Origin: Owenia fusiformis
Taxonomy: Eukaryota > Annelida > Polychaeta > Sabellida > Oweniidae
Length of the DNA stretch: 60,000 nucleotides
Assembly (NCBI GenBank): GCA_903813345.2
Contig: CAIIXF020000009.1
Location: 19,495,759-19,555,758, forward strand
Reading direction: 5' to 3'
Within the stretch, counting starts at the first letter, position 1; each line of letters opens with the position of its first letter. Made by a program: the position numbers and the translations under genes. A model generated the notes under the pieces. That model did no database searches, had not been told where the DNA came from, and was given only the letters and a program-made list of their open reading frames with translations. Below, one piece after another: positions 19,301 through 29,950 of the stretch.

Positions 19301-19887
19301 TGATTACCATACCTTGGGGCATCTAGAACAGTTGGTATTTAAAGATACCCAGCCTATCAGGGATAAAGAGGAACCAAAAGAAAGAATAACTATAGCAGTT
19401 GAATGGTACTTTCGCATACATCCATCAATTATGCCATCAACCAATGGCTTCCGCGTCTTAAGCGAATAATCCGATCAGAGGATGGGTCCGGGGGTGGGTC
19501 TTTTGAGCCATATTTGGACAGACTGAAGAAGAAATTAATTTTTTTATAAGCATACACATGTTTAATGAGGATGCATGGTTCAAAAACTGAATGAAAACAA
19601 TATATAATATCCAATCATGTAAGACTCATGACAATGTTGCAATTTTTAACTGAACAGTAAAATTTGGTAGAAATAGGCTATTGTTCGCAAAATCGATGAA
19701 AATTGAAAAGGTGTTTTTTTACCCCCATGTCACATAATTGGTTATATTTCTATATAGGGTTGTTGAAAATGGTGCTATTATATATCATTTTGTTGCAAAT
19801 TAAATTATCTTTAAAATAGTATATCATTGTTGGTGTACATGTTAAAAATAAATATTTATCAGGAATAATGTTTTTTGGCCCACCCTG

Positions 19888-20413
19888 TATATGGCGAACT
19901 GAATTGAACACATGTTTCTCTTAAACCAGTCATCAACAGATTCTGAAAATTTTACATACCGTCAATTTAGTGATCATCTTTTGAATGGTAACAATTTAAT
20001 TTGAAAAATATGCAAATACTTTTCTCTTTATTCATATTGTTTGAGAAAACACATCAGACACTTCTTTTCTTCTTGGTATCATATGTTTGGAATGAAATGG
20101 AACATCTATCCGAACCTCATTGGAACAAAATGACATATGCACAACGAACAAAAAACATTTATTACAATAGAAAACAAAAGATGTTCACAAAAATAATAAA
20201 ATGAAATGAAGTAGTAAGTAGCAGTAAATGAAGATTATGAAGTAATGGTTAAAAACTTTAGAAGGTTTGAAATAGGCAACTTCGGTTATGTACGATCGGT
20301 TTTAGATACAGAGTCTATCCAAAAAGAAATATGTTTATCCTATGACAAGTGAGGTTTCAGGTACATAACAGCGGGATAGAAAATCGATATCTTAGAGGAG
20401 CAGGACATATATA
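19888..20413. other. Gene-free stretch
   Basis: AT-rich DNA; a 67-codon open frame at 20001-20204 has no recognisable features. Confidence 0.5.
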
Positions 20414-21289
20414 CACTCCCCTCCATAAGTTTGGCAACCTTTTTTCCCCCATTGAACTACGTGTTAAAGCCTCTTTACCTTTGAATTTTTATTTACTTAA
20501 CCTGCGATGAAAATACTTATACTATTGATGGAAACGTAATTTGACTTTAATTCCAATACCTCCAAATTTTCTCAATTTTTTTCTTCAATTGCAATAGGTC
20601 GAAAATTGATGATAAATTTGATGAATTTTTGAAAATCGACATTCCCATGTTAACCAATGAGAAATGGTAGGTTTGCCGCAAGTCATATGACAGAATATCC
20701 ATCCATCCGAGTCCTTGCAAAAAATACGAGTTAGGCAGGCAATTGAATTTGTTAACTTTATTTAACAAAAAATTGATATGTTTCTTCAGGTTCAACAAAG
20801 TTATAGGGCTTTAAAGTCAAAATTGTTTTTCAAAAAACCTCTCCCATTGAAATATCACAGGAGGCGAAAAATTATTTTCAAAAATGACTTTGAAGCGCTG
20901 TAACTTTAATATTCGTCAAATAAACTAAACACTTAGTGTTCAAAAAAGTTAGACAATTCAATTTTCTATATAAAAATATTTTTTGCTGAATCTTTTACTG
21001 AAAAGATATCCTGATTTCTGATTTGCCCCGAACCCTCCATTTCCCATTGGATTACATGGGAATGACGATTTTCAAAAATTCATCAAATTTATCATCAATG
21101 TTCGACCTATTGTAATTGAGGAAAAAAATTGAGAAAATTTGTATGTATTGGAAATAAAGTCAAGTTACGTTTCCATCAATATCATAAGTTATTTAATCGC
21201 CGGTTAAGTAAATAAAAATTCAAACGTGAAGAGGCTTTAACACGTAGTTCAATGGGGGAAAAAGGTTGCCAAACTTATGGAGGGGAGTG
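20414..21289. mobile_element. TA-flanked MITE, full-length copy (876 bp)
   Basis: It starts CACTCCCCTCCATAAGTTTG and ends in the exact inverse, TA on both sides. Both arms carry GGCAACC, then the CCCATTGAACTACGTGTTAA block, in inverted orientation, and the interior also pairs (for example CATTCCCATGTTAACC against its inverse). Related copies are at 29396, 32824 and a fragment at 26851. No coding capacity. Immediately to the right is a short triplication of TATATCTCCCGCTG (21290-21330). Confidence 0.88.
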
Positions 21290-21330
21290 TATATCTCCCG
21301 CTGTATATCTCCCGCTGTATATCTCCCGCA

Positions 21331-22562
21331 CCAATATTCCCGGGAAAACGCTTTCGCTCGGTGTAGAAACAGTCAAAATTTGTTAGAATATCTCTCTATA
21401 GCGAAACTACCAAAATGGAGGCAGACGGCGGTAGATTTTTTCTTGACCAAAACGTCGAAGAATTTCTTGAAATTGAGCCAGAAGCACTAAATGATAAATA
21501 ATCAATGTCTCATAGATAAAAGTCACTTGTCATAGGATAAATTAGTTATGTGATGCTCGGTTTTGGATATGGGGTATATCCCGAGGGAAATATTGATATC
21601 TTACCGAGGGCCCAGAGGAACCTCCCACAACATAACCCTCATGTATCCCTCTGTGTCTGTCGAATGAGGGATACAAATGCATATATCTTGATGGATAAAC
21701 ACATCGAAAACCGAAAACCTAGAAAATAAAACGTGAGAAATATTCTAGTCACTATTCTCAATTCTCTGTCCGTCATTGTTTCTTTTCTTGTTTAATTCAT
21801 TTTGTTCATCACTTGTAATTTTAATTAAAATCCACACCATCTAGGTCTTGCTCCACTCCTACGCGAGGATGCGCACTGACATTGCCATGCATGAGTAGTT
21901 AAGCGGCACTTTGAGGGAACTCTTACGCATCTACCAGATGTGTAGCCCTTGCAAATGCATCTGAAATCACACATTTTGAGGTTTTTCATTCACCGAGTAT
22001 TTCGTCTTCTATAAAACCTACCTACAACAGGTAGAATGGCGAAATATTGACATTAAAAGTGCCGATGATATTATGTTCCTTGGCAAGACTCCTTAATGAT
22101 TAGAGCAGATGCAAACTAAAATGAAAAATAGTTGTACAAAGAAGATGTTGATAATTACAAAACTAGAGTGCTGATAGTTAATGTATCTAAGCAATCTGGG
22201 TAATTTACTAAGCGGCCATTTTGAATTTTAAGAAAGATATTTATCACTTAGGGTGTAAAAATATTTTTTAAAAGGTTGCGCCAACGATTGTGAGTTCAAT
22301 GCAAGTATATAAAACTAACATCCTTGAGCACGTGAGCATATCATGTGGAAAAACTCGAAACTTTATATAAGGTACATGTCAGTAAAGATTCAAAAGTGTT
22401 GCGACTCAAGTTTTTTACTTGATAGATTTGACCTATAAGAGTTTACCACTGAAATATTGGGAAAGTAATAAAATCGCTGTTACATGCGACCTGCACCTGC
22501 GACATACAGGGTAACCAAAAAGAAGACCCGCAGGTCATAGGGATTTTACTAAAAATATGACT
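21331..22562. other. Gene-free stretch
   Basis: No gene or clear element. At about 22509 a sequence GGGTAACCAAAAAGAAGACC preceded by TACA resembles another MITE end, with no partner found. Confidence 0.45.
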
Positions 22563-22564
22563 TA

Positions 22565-23652
22565 CGAGGGGTGATCAATAAGTAATGGACGCTTTTTTAC
22601 ACAGATACTTTTTATAGACTAATCCCTTTGATTTTCCTACCAGTGATACATCATTCAATTATCTATCATTTCTGAGGATTTGAAGACAAAATATTAAATA
22701 CATGTTGATATATCTTTATTTCCGTGAAGGAGGTACAGGTAACCCGGGACCGACATTTACGTCACATATTCAGTTTTCAGCCAGTTTGGCAAATTTCAGT
22801 TAGATTTAAACTTTTCATATGCCACATGTGTTGTGTTGTTTGAAATACTTTGCTGACTGGTCAACACATAAACAGAAAGTATTATGATGTCAGAGTGTTG
22901 TATGGAAGGGGTTTGCAGGTCAATTTGAGTAAGCATTGTGGAAGAAAGGGGTGGTGAGAGAAGGGAACACCCTACTCCATATGGACAATGCACCTGCCCA
23001 CAGATCTCAAAATGTTCAGAAAACAATATCCATGGACCTCAAAATTGAGCCCTTGGCCAATGCACCATATTGTCCAGATCTGCTCACATGTGACTTATTT
23101 ATTTCTATACTACTTATTTCTATAGAGAAAGGATGCATGTTTATTGATATTGATGAAATAAAACAACCCATGCAACTGCATCTTGCTACCATGTCAGAGA
23201 ATGGATTCAACCTTGTCTCACAATCTTGAATTAAGAAGATGAGGAATTGTGTACATGTAGCACTTGATGGAACCTATGTAGAGGGCCCTGTGGAATGAAT
23301 GTGGCATGAATACCACATAGTGATGATAAAATATTCAAAATCAACTATGGCATAACAAAATGGGGTAATTCATGACCATAATGGTTTGTTTTGTTCAGCC
23401 TGCATTCTTGCTGCATTGCATGTTAAACAAGTTAAAATAGCTTCAGAATGTTTGACGTAAATGTCGGTCCCGGGGTACCTATACATCCTTCACGGAAATA
23501 AAGATATATCAAAAGAAATTACATGTTTTGTTTTCAAATCTTCAGAGTTGATAAATAATTGAATGATGTATCACTGGTAAGAAAATCGAAGGGATTGGTC
23601 TATAAAAAGCATCTGTGTAAAAAAGCGTCCATTACTTATTGATCACCCCTCG
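22565..23652 (+). mobile_element. Internally deleted mariner-family transposon
   Basis: It starts CGAGGGGTGATCAATAAGTA and ends with the inverse, flanked by TA. The inverted ends extend about 170 bp (22565-22740 and 23485-23652), with a few mismatches. Between them is a C-terminal mariner transposase remnant. The total of 1.09 kb and the missing N-terminal two thirds indicate an internal deletion. Confidence 0.85.
22936..23229 (+). pseudogene. C-terminal fragment of mariner transposase
   Basis: The frame carries the hallmark H-x-D-N-A-P-A-H block with the second catalytic Asp, followed by a A-P-Y-C-P-D-L-L-x-C-D-L-F block corresponding to the family's YSPDLxPxDF motif with the third catalytic position. 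The first catalytic Asp and the DNA-binding domain are missing, and the K/G-rich stretch after the last motif is degraded. It cannot transpose. Confidence 0.85.
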
Positions 23653-23930
23653 TATATGACTTTTCTAGACTTACAGATGATCAATAAAGAAATTGGAATG
23701 TGTCTTTAATCCTAACACCCCTCCAATTCCTCTCGAGCAGGGACAATCTGCGCTCGGGAAATGAGAAATGGAATAAAGTCGACACTCAGAAGAAGTGAGT
23801 AATCTCCCACAATTATTTGCCATTAAATGCCTCTCATTAAAGATGAGCACTTCAGGTCGCAGGTGCAGGGCACAGGTAACAAGGATTCTACTACCTCCCG
23901 AAATATTGTTTTTTGGTTAAATCCGAATAT
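23653..23930. other. Short gene-free stretch
   Basis: No gene seen; it leads into the CATGCAA-rich array. Confidence 0.4.
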
Positions 23931-24480
23931 TTTGAGTATGCCCATGGCCTTAGCAAAACCGCATGCATGCAAAGTCCATGCAAAGTCCATGCGATCTTTC
24001 CATGCAATACCCATGCAAAACACATGCAGCAGAATTTTAACTCATTTAAAAAAACCATGCAACATCCATTCAAATCCATGCAAAGTCCATGCGACATCCA
24101 TTCAAATCCATGCAAAGCACGCTAATCCACATGCAAAGTCCATGCAGGCTGCGAGAAATATTGTTAATAAGTTCCATGCAATGTCCATGCAAAATTGCAT
24201 GCATCTGCATGGATTTATATGAAAACCATGCAATCCACATGCAATATTGCATGGACTCGCATGATCCATGCAACATCCATTCAAATCCATGCAAAGTCCA
24301 TGCAAAATCCATTCAAATCCATGCAAAGTCCATGCGGCATCCATTCAAATCCATGCAAAGCACGTTAATCCACATGCAAAATTGAATGCATCTGCATGGG
24401 TTTTAACGAAAACCATGCAATCCACATGCAATTTTGCATGGACTTGTATGGTTCATGCTACATCCATGCATCTGCTGTTC
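23930..24480 (+). repeat. CCATGCAA-type satellite, left arm
   Basis: Dozens of CCATGCAA words in combinations such as AAATCCATGCAAAGTCCATG and ACATCCATTCAAATCC, with a longer unit (ending GCACGTTAATCCACATGC) present twice. The reverse-complement vocabulary fills 26090-26425. The region is open in several frames only because of its composition. Confidence 0.8.
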
Positions 24481-24799
24481 TGCCAAGTTGACAGCCCTGC
24501 TGGTCAGTGGTCACCTGCTTTTTTACACAAACCCATTTTGGTGTGCATGTGTAGCCAACGAGAACCTGCATGTTACTGGCGGATCAAGAATCTAACAATG
24601 GGACCCACCATTCTGATACTCAGACCATCTCTGCCTTGCAAAAATGTATCTAGAATGAATTGTTTGGAGGATGTGATTATCAAAAAAATAAAAATCAAAT
24701 GAATTGAAATTTAAATTAATGGAAAATCTTTCAAAATGTTTGCATTGACTCGTTTTTCTATCCCATATCAAAATTTACAAAGGCTTCACACCTACAATT

Positions 24800-25045
24800 T
24801 ACACTCAGTTTATACTTACTTTACACCCAGTAAATAGGTGACCAATTTCATATGCAAATGAGCTAATTTACACTCAGTTTACACCTTAGTATACACCCAC
24901 TTTACACTTAAGTTTACATCTACTTTACATCCAGTTCGCACTTAGTTTTCACTTAAGTTTACACTCAGTTTACACTTACTTTACACCCAGTAAATAGGTG
25001 ACCAATTTCACATGCAAATGAGCTAATTTACACCTAAGTTTACAC
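24800..25045. repeat. 160-bp tandem duplication with TTTACAC-rich core
   Basis: A block containing CACCCAGTAAATAGGTGACC and ATGCAAATGAGCTAATTTAC occurs at 24826-24880 and again 160 bp further on. Intervening DNA is made of repeated TTTACACTCAGT, TTTACACTTAGT and similar words. Confidence 0.8.
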
Positions 25046-26085
25046 TCAGTTTACACTTTAGTATACATCCAATTTACATCAAGAGCACATTCTGATTGGT
25101 CAGATTTTAAACTTAATTTACAGTTAGTTCACATAGTTCACCTAATCCTTAATTGGCGAAATGCTAACTGCTTATCGCAGGGGGAGAGAATGCAAAGATA
25201 TTCTGAATTTTGAAGCACTGTGATCAGAGAATAATATTAATGAAGATACAGGGGGTCCAAAGCATAACAAATTGCAAAAAATTACAAAAACAAAAATCCC
25301 ATGTTAAATCGCCATGGGGATTTTCCTGGAATTTTCTGTCTAAGCGCTTTAAAAAGTATTTGTAGGAGTTATGCTATAGTACAAATATCACAGAATGATC
25401 AGCATTAAAGATCTATACAAGTAGTTCTGCTCAGATTTTTAAATTGAAGTTTTAAACAAAAAATGCTTAAATAATTCTGTCTTGTAAAAAGTTCAAATCC
25501 GCCATCTTGAATTATGATGTCACAATGACACTCTTTTGCATATTCAATGTTTTCAAGAAAAAAACACATAAAATATGGGTCTATATAATTTATTGGGCCT
25601 TGATTCCTTCTCTTGCTTCTAGATTCTTTTACAAATAACTTTTTTATTTTCTTCATTTTTCCAAAAAGTTTCCAGTCTCCAAGGAGTTAATGAATGTCCT
25701 ATGTAAAACCTATACAAATAAACTGACCCATATTGAATTACAGCCCAGGATATAATGCCATCATGATTCAGATTAGAATGAATTCTAGGTGAAAAGATCA
25801 AAACAAACAGGCAAAGCACAAAAGGTAAGAAAGAATGGATATATTGAAAAGAAATTTGAAGCTTAAGAAAATGGATAACTAAATGAACAATGATGATGAA
25901 ACTGGAACAAATGCACAACTAATACCTAATGGTAAAGTTGACAACAAAATCAAATAAAGTAAAACTGCATCAGGGCCGATGTTATAGAATTTTGTGAAGA
26001 CTTACCAAAACCAAAATGGCTAAGCCAGCTTTGATTGAAAGAGAGGCTGCATGAGCCTCGTTTTAGAATTAGGATTCAGTCTGAT
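25046..26085. other. Gene-free interior between the CATGCAA arms
   Basis: No recognisable gene. Minus-strand open frames of 83 to 99 codons (25405-25918) lack any domain or coding signature. Confidence 0.45.
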
Positions 26086-26089
26086 TCAA

Positions 26090-26425
26090 ATTGCATGGTT
26101 CTTGCATGGATTTCAGTAGTCCATGCGCATACATGCAAAATTGCATGGTACTTGCATGGATTTTAGTTTTCTATAATAAAACAGTTGCATGGACTTTGCA
26201 TGGTAGTTGCATGCTGCATGTGAATTGCATGGTGATTGCATGGAAATATATTTTGGGGAATTTTTAAAGTTTCATTCGCATGGACTTTGCATGGGCATTG
26301 CATGGATAAGTGCATGGGTTTTCTGTTCAGCCTTCTCTTTCCAAGCGAATTGCATGGACTCGCATGGATTTTTTCTGATTGCATGGACTTTGCATGTGCT
26401 TTGCATGGAAAAAATCCATGCGCTT
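26090..26425 (-). repeat. CCATGCAA-type satellite, right (inverted) arm
   Basis: TTGCATGG words dominate, the inverse of 23930-24480. The outer ends also pair: GCCTTAGCAAAA near 23948 and TTTTGCTAAGGC near 26425. The two arms and interior may therefore be one element of about 2.5 kb. Confidence 0.75.
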
Positions 26426-28175
26426 TTGCTAAGGCATATAAGGTGATACACCCTATTCGTTTGGTCCAATCGAATATCACTAACCAAATGCGAAAAAGTC
26501 AAAATTTTTAATTTGAAGTCATCTCGTCATTTTGTAGGGCCTCAATTAGTGGGCCACTTTGGCCATTACTAGACTTTTTGGGCTTTTTTAGGTCAAATTA
26601 TCAAAAATGGGCCTTAAATTTTCAAAGTTTAGTTTCATTATATTATCCGCGCGCGATTTTACTGATTTGAAATGTGCCCCCATCCGTGTTAAATTCTGGA
26701 TCCACCAGTTATGCTGTTGTATTTTTTAGATATTAATGGAGATAATGAAGATTCATTAGTTTTTCAGCTTTTCCTTTAATTTCTCCCTTTTCATTTTCAT
26801 CACGTTTGCAGGTGAAAATAATAATTCACACATGCTATAGAGCGGGCTAGATAGGCTTCAACACGTAAGTCAACGGATGAGTTAAGTTTGCCCAACTTAT
26901 GGAGGAAAGTGTTAAGGTTAAAGTTAATATGGTTGGTAGTTAAATGTGTTTTGTTGTAGATTGGAAATTATCATACTTTTCAATTTGGAGAAAAGTTAAT
27001 AGAATGCAATTGTGATGTGGTGTGATACAATAAAATGATCTTAGTTAACATATGTAATATTGAAAATATTCAATTGTACCTGTCATTGCAACTTTGCCAC
27101 AGAATTCCAGTGAAACCGCCACTCCATCTTGTACACCGACTCCACTGATCCCAACAGTCCCCTAGAATAATCAAGAAATTGGCTAGATTGATTCAATAAG
27201 TTGTCACTCATATATCTCAAATACAAAAAGCATTACTCTTTCTCAACAATAATAATTTTTTTAATTGCACGAAAGCAAAAATGATTGTTCTAAAATGTTC
27301 TTAGATTGGTGCCAAGAATATGCCCCTTTACAAGGATTTTCAGTGAATTCCGACGGCTTAATTCCTGTTGTTATAAATACAAATTAAGGCGTTTGGTTCA
27401 TTTTTCCTGACCAGACTGTTGTGAATAAAATAAATGGGAACACATTCATACAGTAAAGTCAGATACCGTTGTCAAAAATGCCAGAAGAACCGTCGCTTCA
27501 ACTTCTTAATCACTTGGTTCTCATTTCATGATATATAGGACCTTATTGATGCTATTTCTGTGATGGGTATATGTGATGGTGTATCAAATATATGAAATCC
27601 CAATTTCGATCAAATGTGGTCGTGAATCGCCACAATACACCGTCTTTCATATCTTCAATGACAACGGAATCTGAATTTGAATTAATTACATAAACAACGG
27701 TATTTGGCAAGATGTGACAACGGTCTCTGGTGGGTGTATTGCATTGGAACATATGAAAATGGCAACGTGAACTTGACATTTTACCGTTGTCTTTATAAAT
27801 ACTGTTGTTAAATATTCCCGTTGTCACCCCGAATTTACAGCACATTTGACCCACATTTACCGTCCGGTGTCATATTTTGATGGATGAAATTACAGCCTTA
27901 GCTTTATTTCGATGATTGAACATATTTAACTGTACGATGAATCGAATCGAATACGAACTTGTGGCCGTCATTTGCGACAACGTTATCTGAGTTACGTTGT
28001 CAGGGTGTTCCGGTAAAACATTAAAACAGAAGAAATCATGATAAGGGTAAATTGGAAAATAAGTACAATACTACACCAAATGTGTATTTTGTCGCGCTGT
28101 TGTTATTGTTCAATTCCATCCAGAGTGAGACCCCCTCCTTCTATAAGTTTCTCACGTTATCATCAGCTTAATCAT
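26426..28175. other. Gene-free stretch with a MITE fragment
   Basis: Contains a fragment (about 26851-26911) of the right end of the CACTCCCCTCC MITE family. The rest shows no gene; a 100-codon minus-strand frame at 27552-27854 has no recognisable domain. Confidence 0.5.
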
Positions 28176-28310
28176 TAATGCCGTGGTCACATTTGCTCCA
28201 TCATCGGCGCCCGACCAAATATTCTGTTCGCAACTGAATGCAATTTTGAACAAAATATCCATCGGACGGGCGCCGGTACTGAAAATCGGAGCAAATGTGA
28301 CCAGGCATTA
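28176..28310. mobile_element. Small palindromic element, 135 bp
   Basis: TAATGCCGTGGTCACATTTG at the left pairs with CAAATGTGACCAGGCATTA at the right, followed inward by GGCGCCCG paired with CGGGCGCC. Probable MITE or hairpin-forming repeat. Confidence 0.65.
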
Positions 28311-28802
28311 CGAACGATCTCACTTGAATGTACGTGTACATGTTGCCCCCCCCCTCATTACTTATGACATTGCGAAAAAAGGACGATGGGGAATGGTTGG
28401 TACGAGTGTATTTGCTAAAGATTTCTTTTTCTCTTACCTATTTGTCCGAAGATATCTCGCTTCACAACGTTAACTGTATCAGCATTGGAATCGCTTTCAG
28501 GAAGCTTGGCACATTGTACCACAGCAAACGCCATCATCAGGCATATTGTGATTTGCTGCTTCATCTAGAACATTTTTCAATTTCTTTATGCACACTTTAA
28601 CAAGCCTTACAATTAACTAATATGATGCACACACATAGGCTCATTTTCGAAATAAAAACTAATCTAAAAACTTTGCAAAACTTCTACTTGTTAACACATA
28701 CTTCTCCCTTTTTACTGTTTGTTCTATTAAGATTGATTTTAGAACATACAAGGTACCTTTCTTTTTGCCGCCAAGTGCACTGATTAGATGGATCCAGTGA
28801 AA

Positions 28803-28990
28803 ACGCCCGATCTATCCACTGATTTGTATCCCAGGCACTTACCTAAATACAATTCAATAAACATCCTGGTTCCTAAACAACCAATAGAAAACGACGCCAG
28901 AATCAAAATAGTTACATAGGAAATGATTCTAAGAATCAAAGAAGTAGTATGAGACTGGATGAGGTCAGTTTGCAATGTTTACAAAAACAA
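28803..28990 (+). repeat. Dispersed repeat, copy 2 (shared with 1990-2185)
   Basis: Colinear with the copy near the left edge and in the same orientation; see shared words there. Confidence 0.7.
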
Positions 28991-29395
28991 TATTGAACGT
29001 GATCGTCTGCCCGTCTTTAAAATTGTTAGTATATTCAGTTTTTATCTTATGATTTACCCTGTGCGCAGAGTCTAGTTATGAACTAAAGACAAAGCTCTCA
29101 TAAAAACACTGGGAGGGGGGGGGTTATCGCGGTGCAACAACACCTTGTTGTTGTATCAAGATGACCAGCCTTCTGGTGATAGATCTTCGAAAGATATTTT
29201 GTTTTTCCAATTTTCACTCATTTCTAGGACGATTTTCTCACACATTGATAACTCAAATACCAGTAGATGGATTTGGTTCCAATTTTAGATGCTGATGTCT
29301 AGGGAAAAGGGAGATCTGCTTCAGAAGAAACTTCAAAGGCGTCAGCTGAATTTCAAAATGGCTGCCATTTTTCATGAGAAAGGTAATCTTTGATA

Positions 29396-29950
29396 CACTC
29401 CCCTCCATAAGTTTGCCAACCTTTGCTCCCCCCATTGAACTACGTAAAGCCTCTTTACTGAATTTTTGTTTACTTAAAATACCTCCAAATTTTCTCAATC
29501 TTTTCCTCAATAACAATAGGTCGAAATTGATGATAAAGATGAATTTGTGAAAATGGGCATTCCCATGTAAACCAATGGTAAATGTCGGGTTTGGGGCAAA
29601 TCAGAAATCAGGATATCTATTCAGTAAAAGATTTAGCAAAAAAATATTTTTATATAGAAAATTGAATTGTCTAGCTTTTTAGTACACTAAGTATTTAGTT
29701 TACTTGATGAATACTAAAGCTACGGGGTTCAAACTCATTTTTGAAAATCATTTTTCGCCTCCTGTGTTATTTCAATGGGAGAGGTTTTTTGAAAAACAAT
29801 TTTGACTTCAAAGACCTATAACTTTGTTGAAGCTGAAGAAACCTATCAATTTTTTGTTAAATAAAGTTAGCAAATTCAATTGCCTACCCAACTTGTATTT
29901 TTTGCAATGACTCGGATGGATGGATCTTCTGTCATATGATTTCCAATGAT
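29396..29950. mobile_element. CACTCCCCTCC-family MITE, truncated copy
   Basis: The left end (TA then CACTCCCCTCCATAAGTTTG) and central parts match the copy at 20414, but the right terminal repeat is missing; homology fades near 29950. The centre is in inverted order relative to that copy, as expected for a self-complementary element. Confidence 0.7.

Larger units (their letters stand above)
3444..19887. mobile_element. Outer foldback element (TA-flanked), interrupted by a Polinton and a MITE
   Basis: The left end CAGGGTGGGCCAAAAAA at 3444 and its reverse complement ending at 19887 are both flanked by TA, as in Tc1/mariner-type insertions. The left arm is split: 3444-3577, then 17891 to about 18334. 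The right arm is about 19300-19887 and matches the left arm in reverse complement, with point differences. For example, the blocks holding ATATAGAAATATAACCAATT and CCATCAATTAT occur in both. Removing the Polinton and one target-site copy leaves about 2.13 kb. No transposase is visible in the loop, so it is a non-autonomous foldback or long-TIR element. Confidence 0.8.

Noticed and set aside
18866-19322. Open frames of 88 and 132 codons in the foldback loop
   Set aside because: They cross the end of the nested MITE and the inverted arm and show no domain.
23827-24702. Several open frames rich in His, Met, Gln and Cys over the CATGCAA array
   Set aside because: Both strands are open at once owing to the repeated words; no coding signal.
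28183-28473. A 96-codon frame at 28.2-28.5 kb
   Set aside because: Its first third is the palindromic element 28176-28310; the rest lacks recognisable features.
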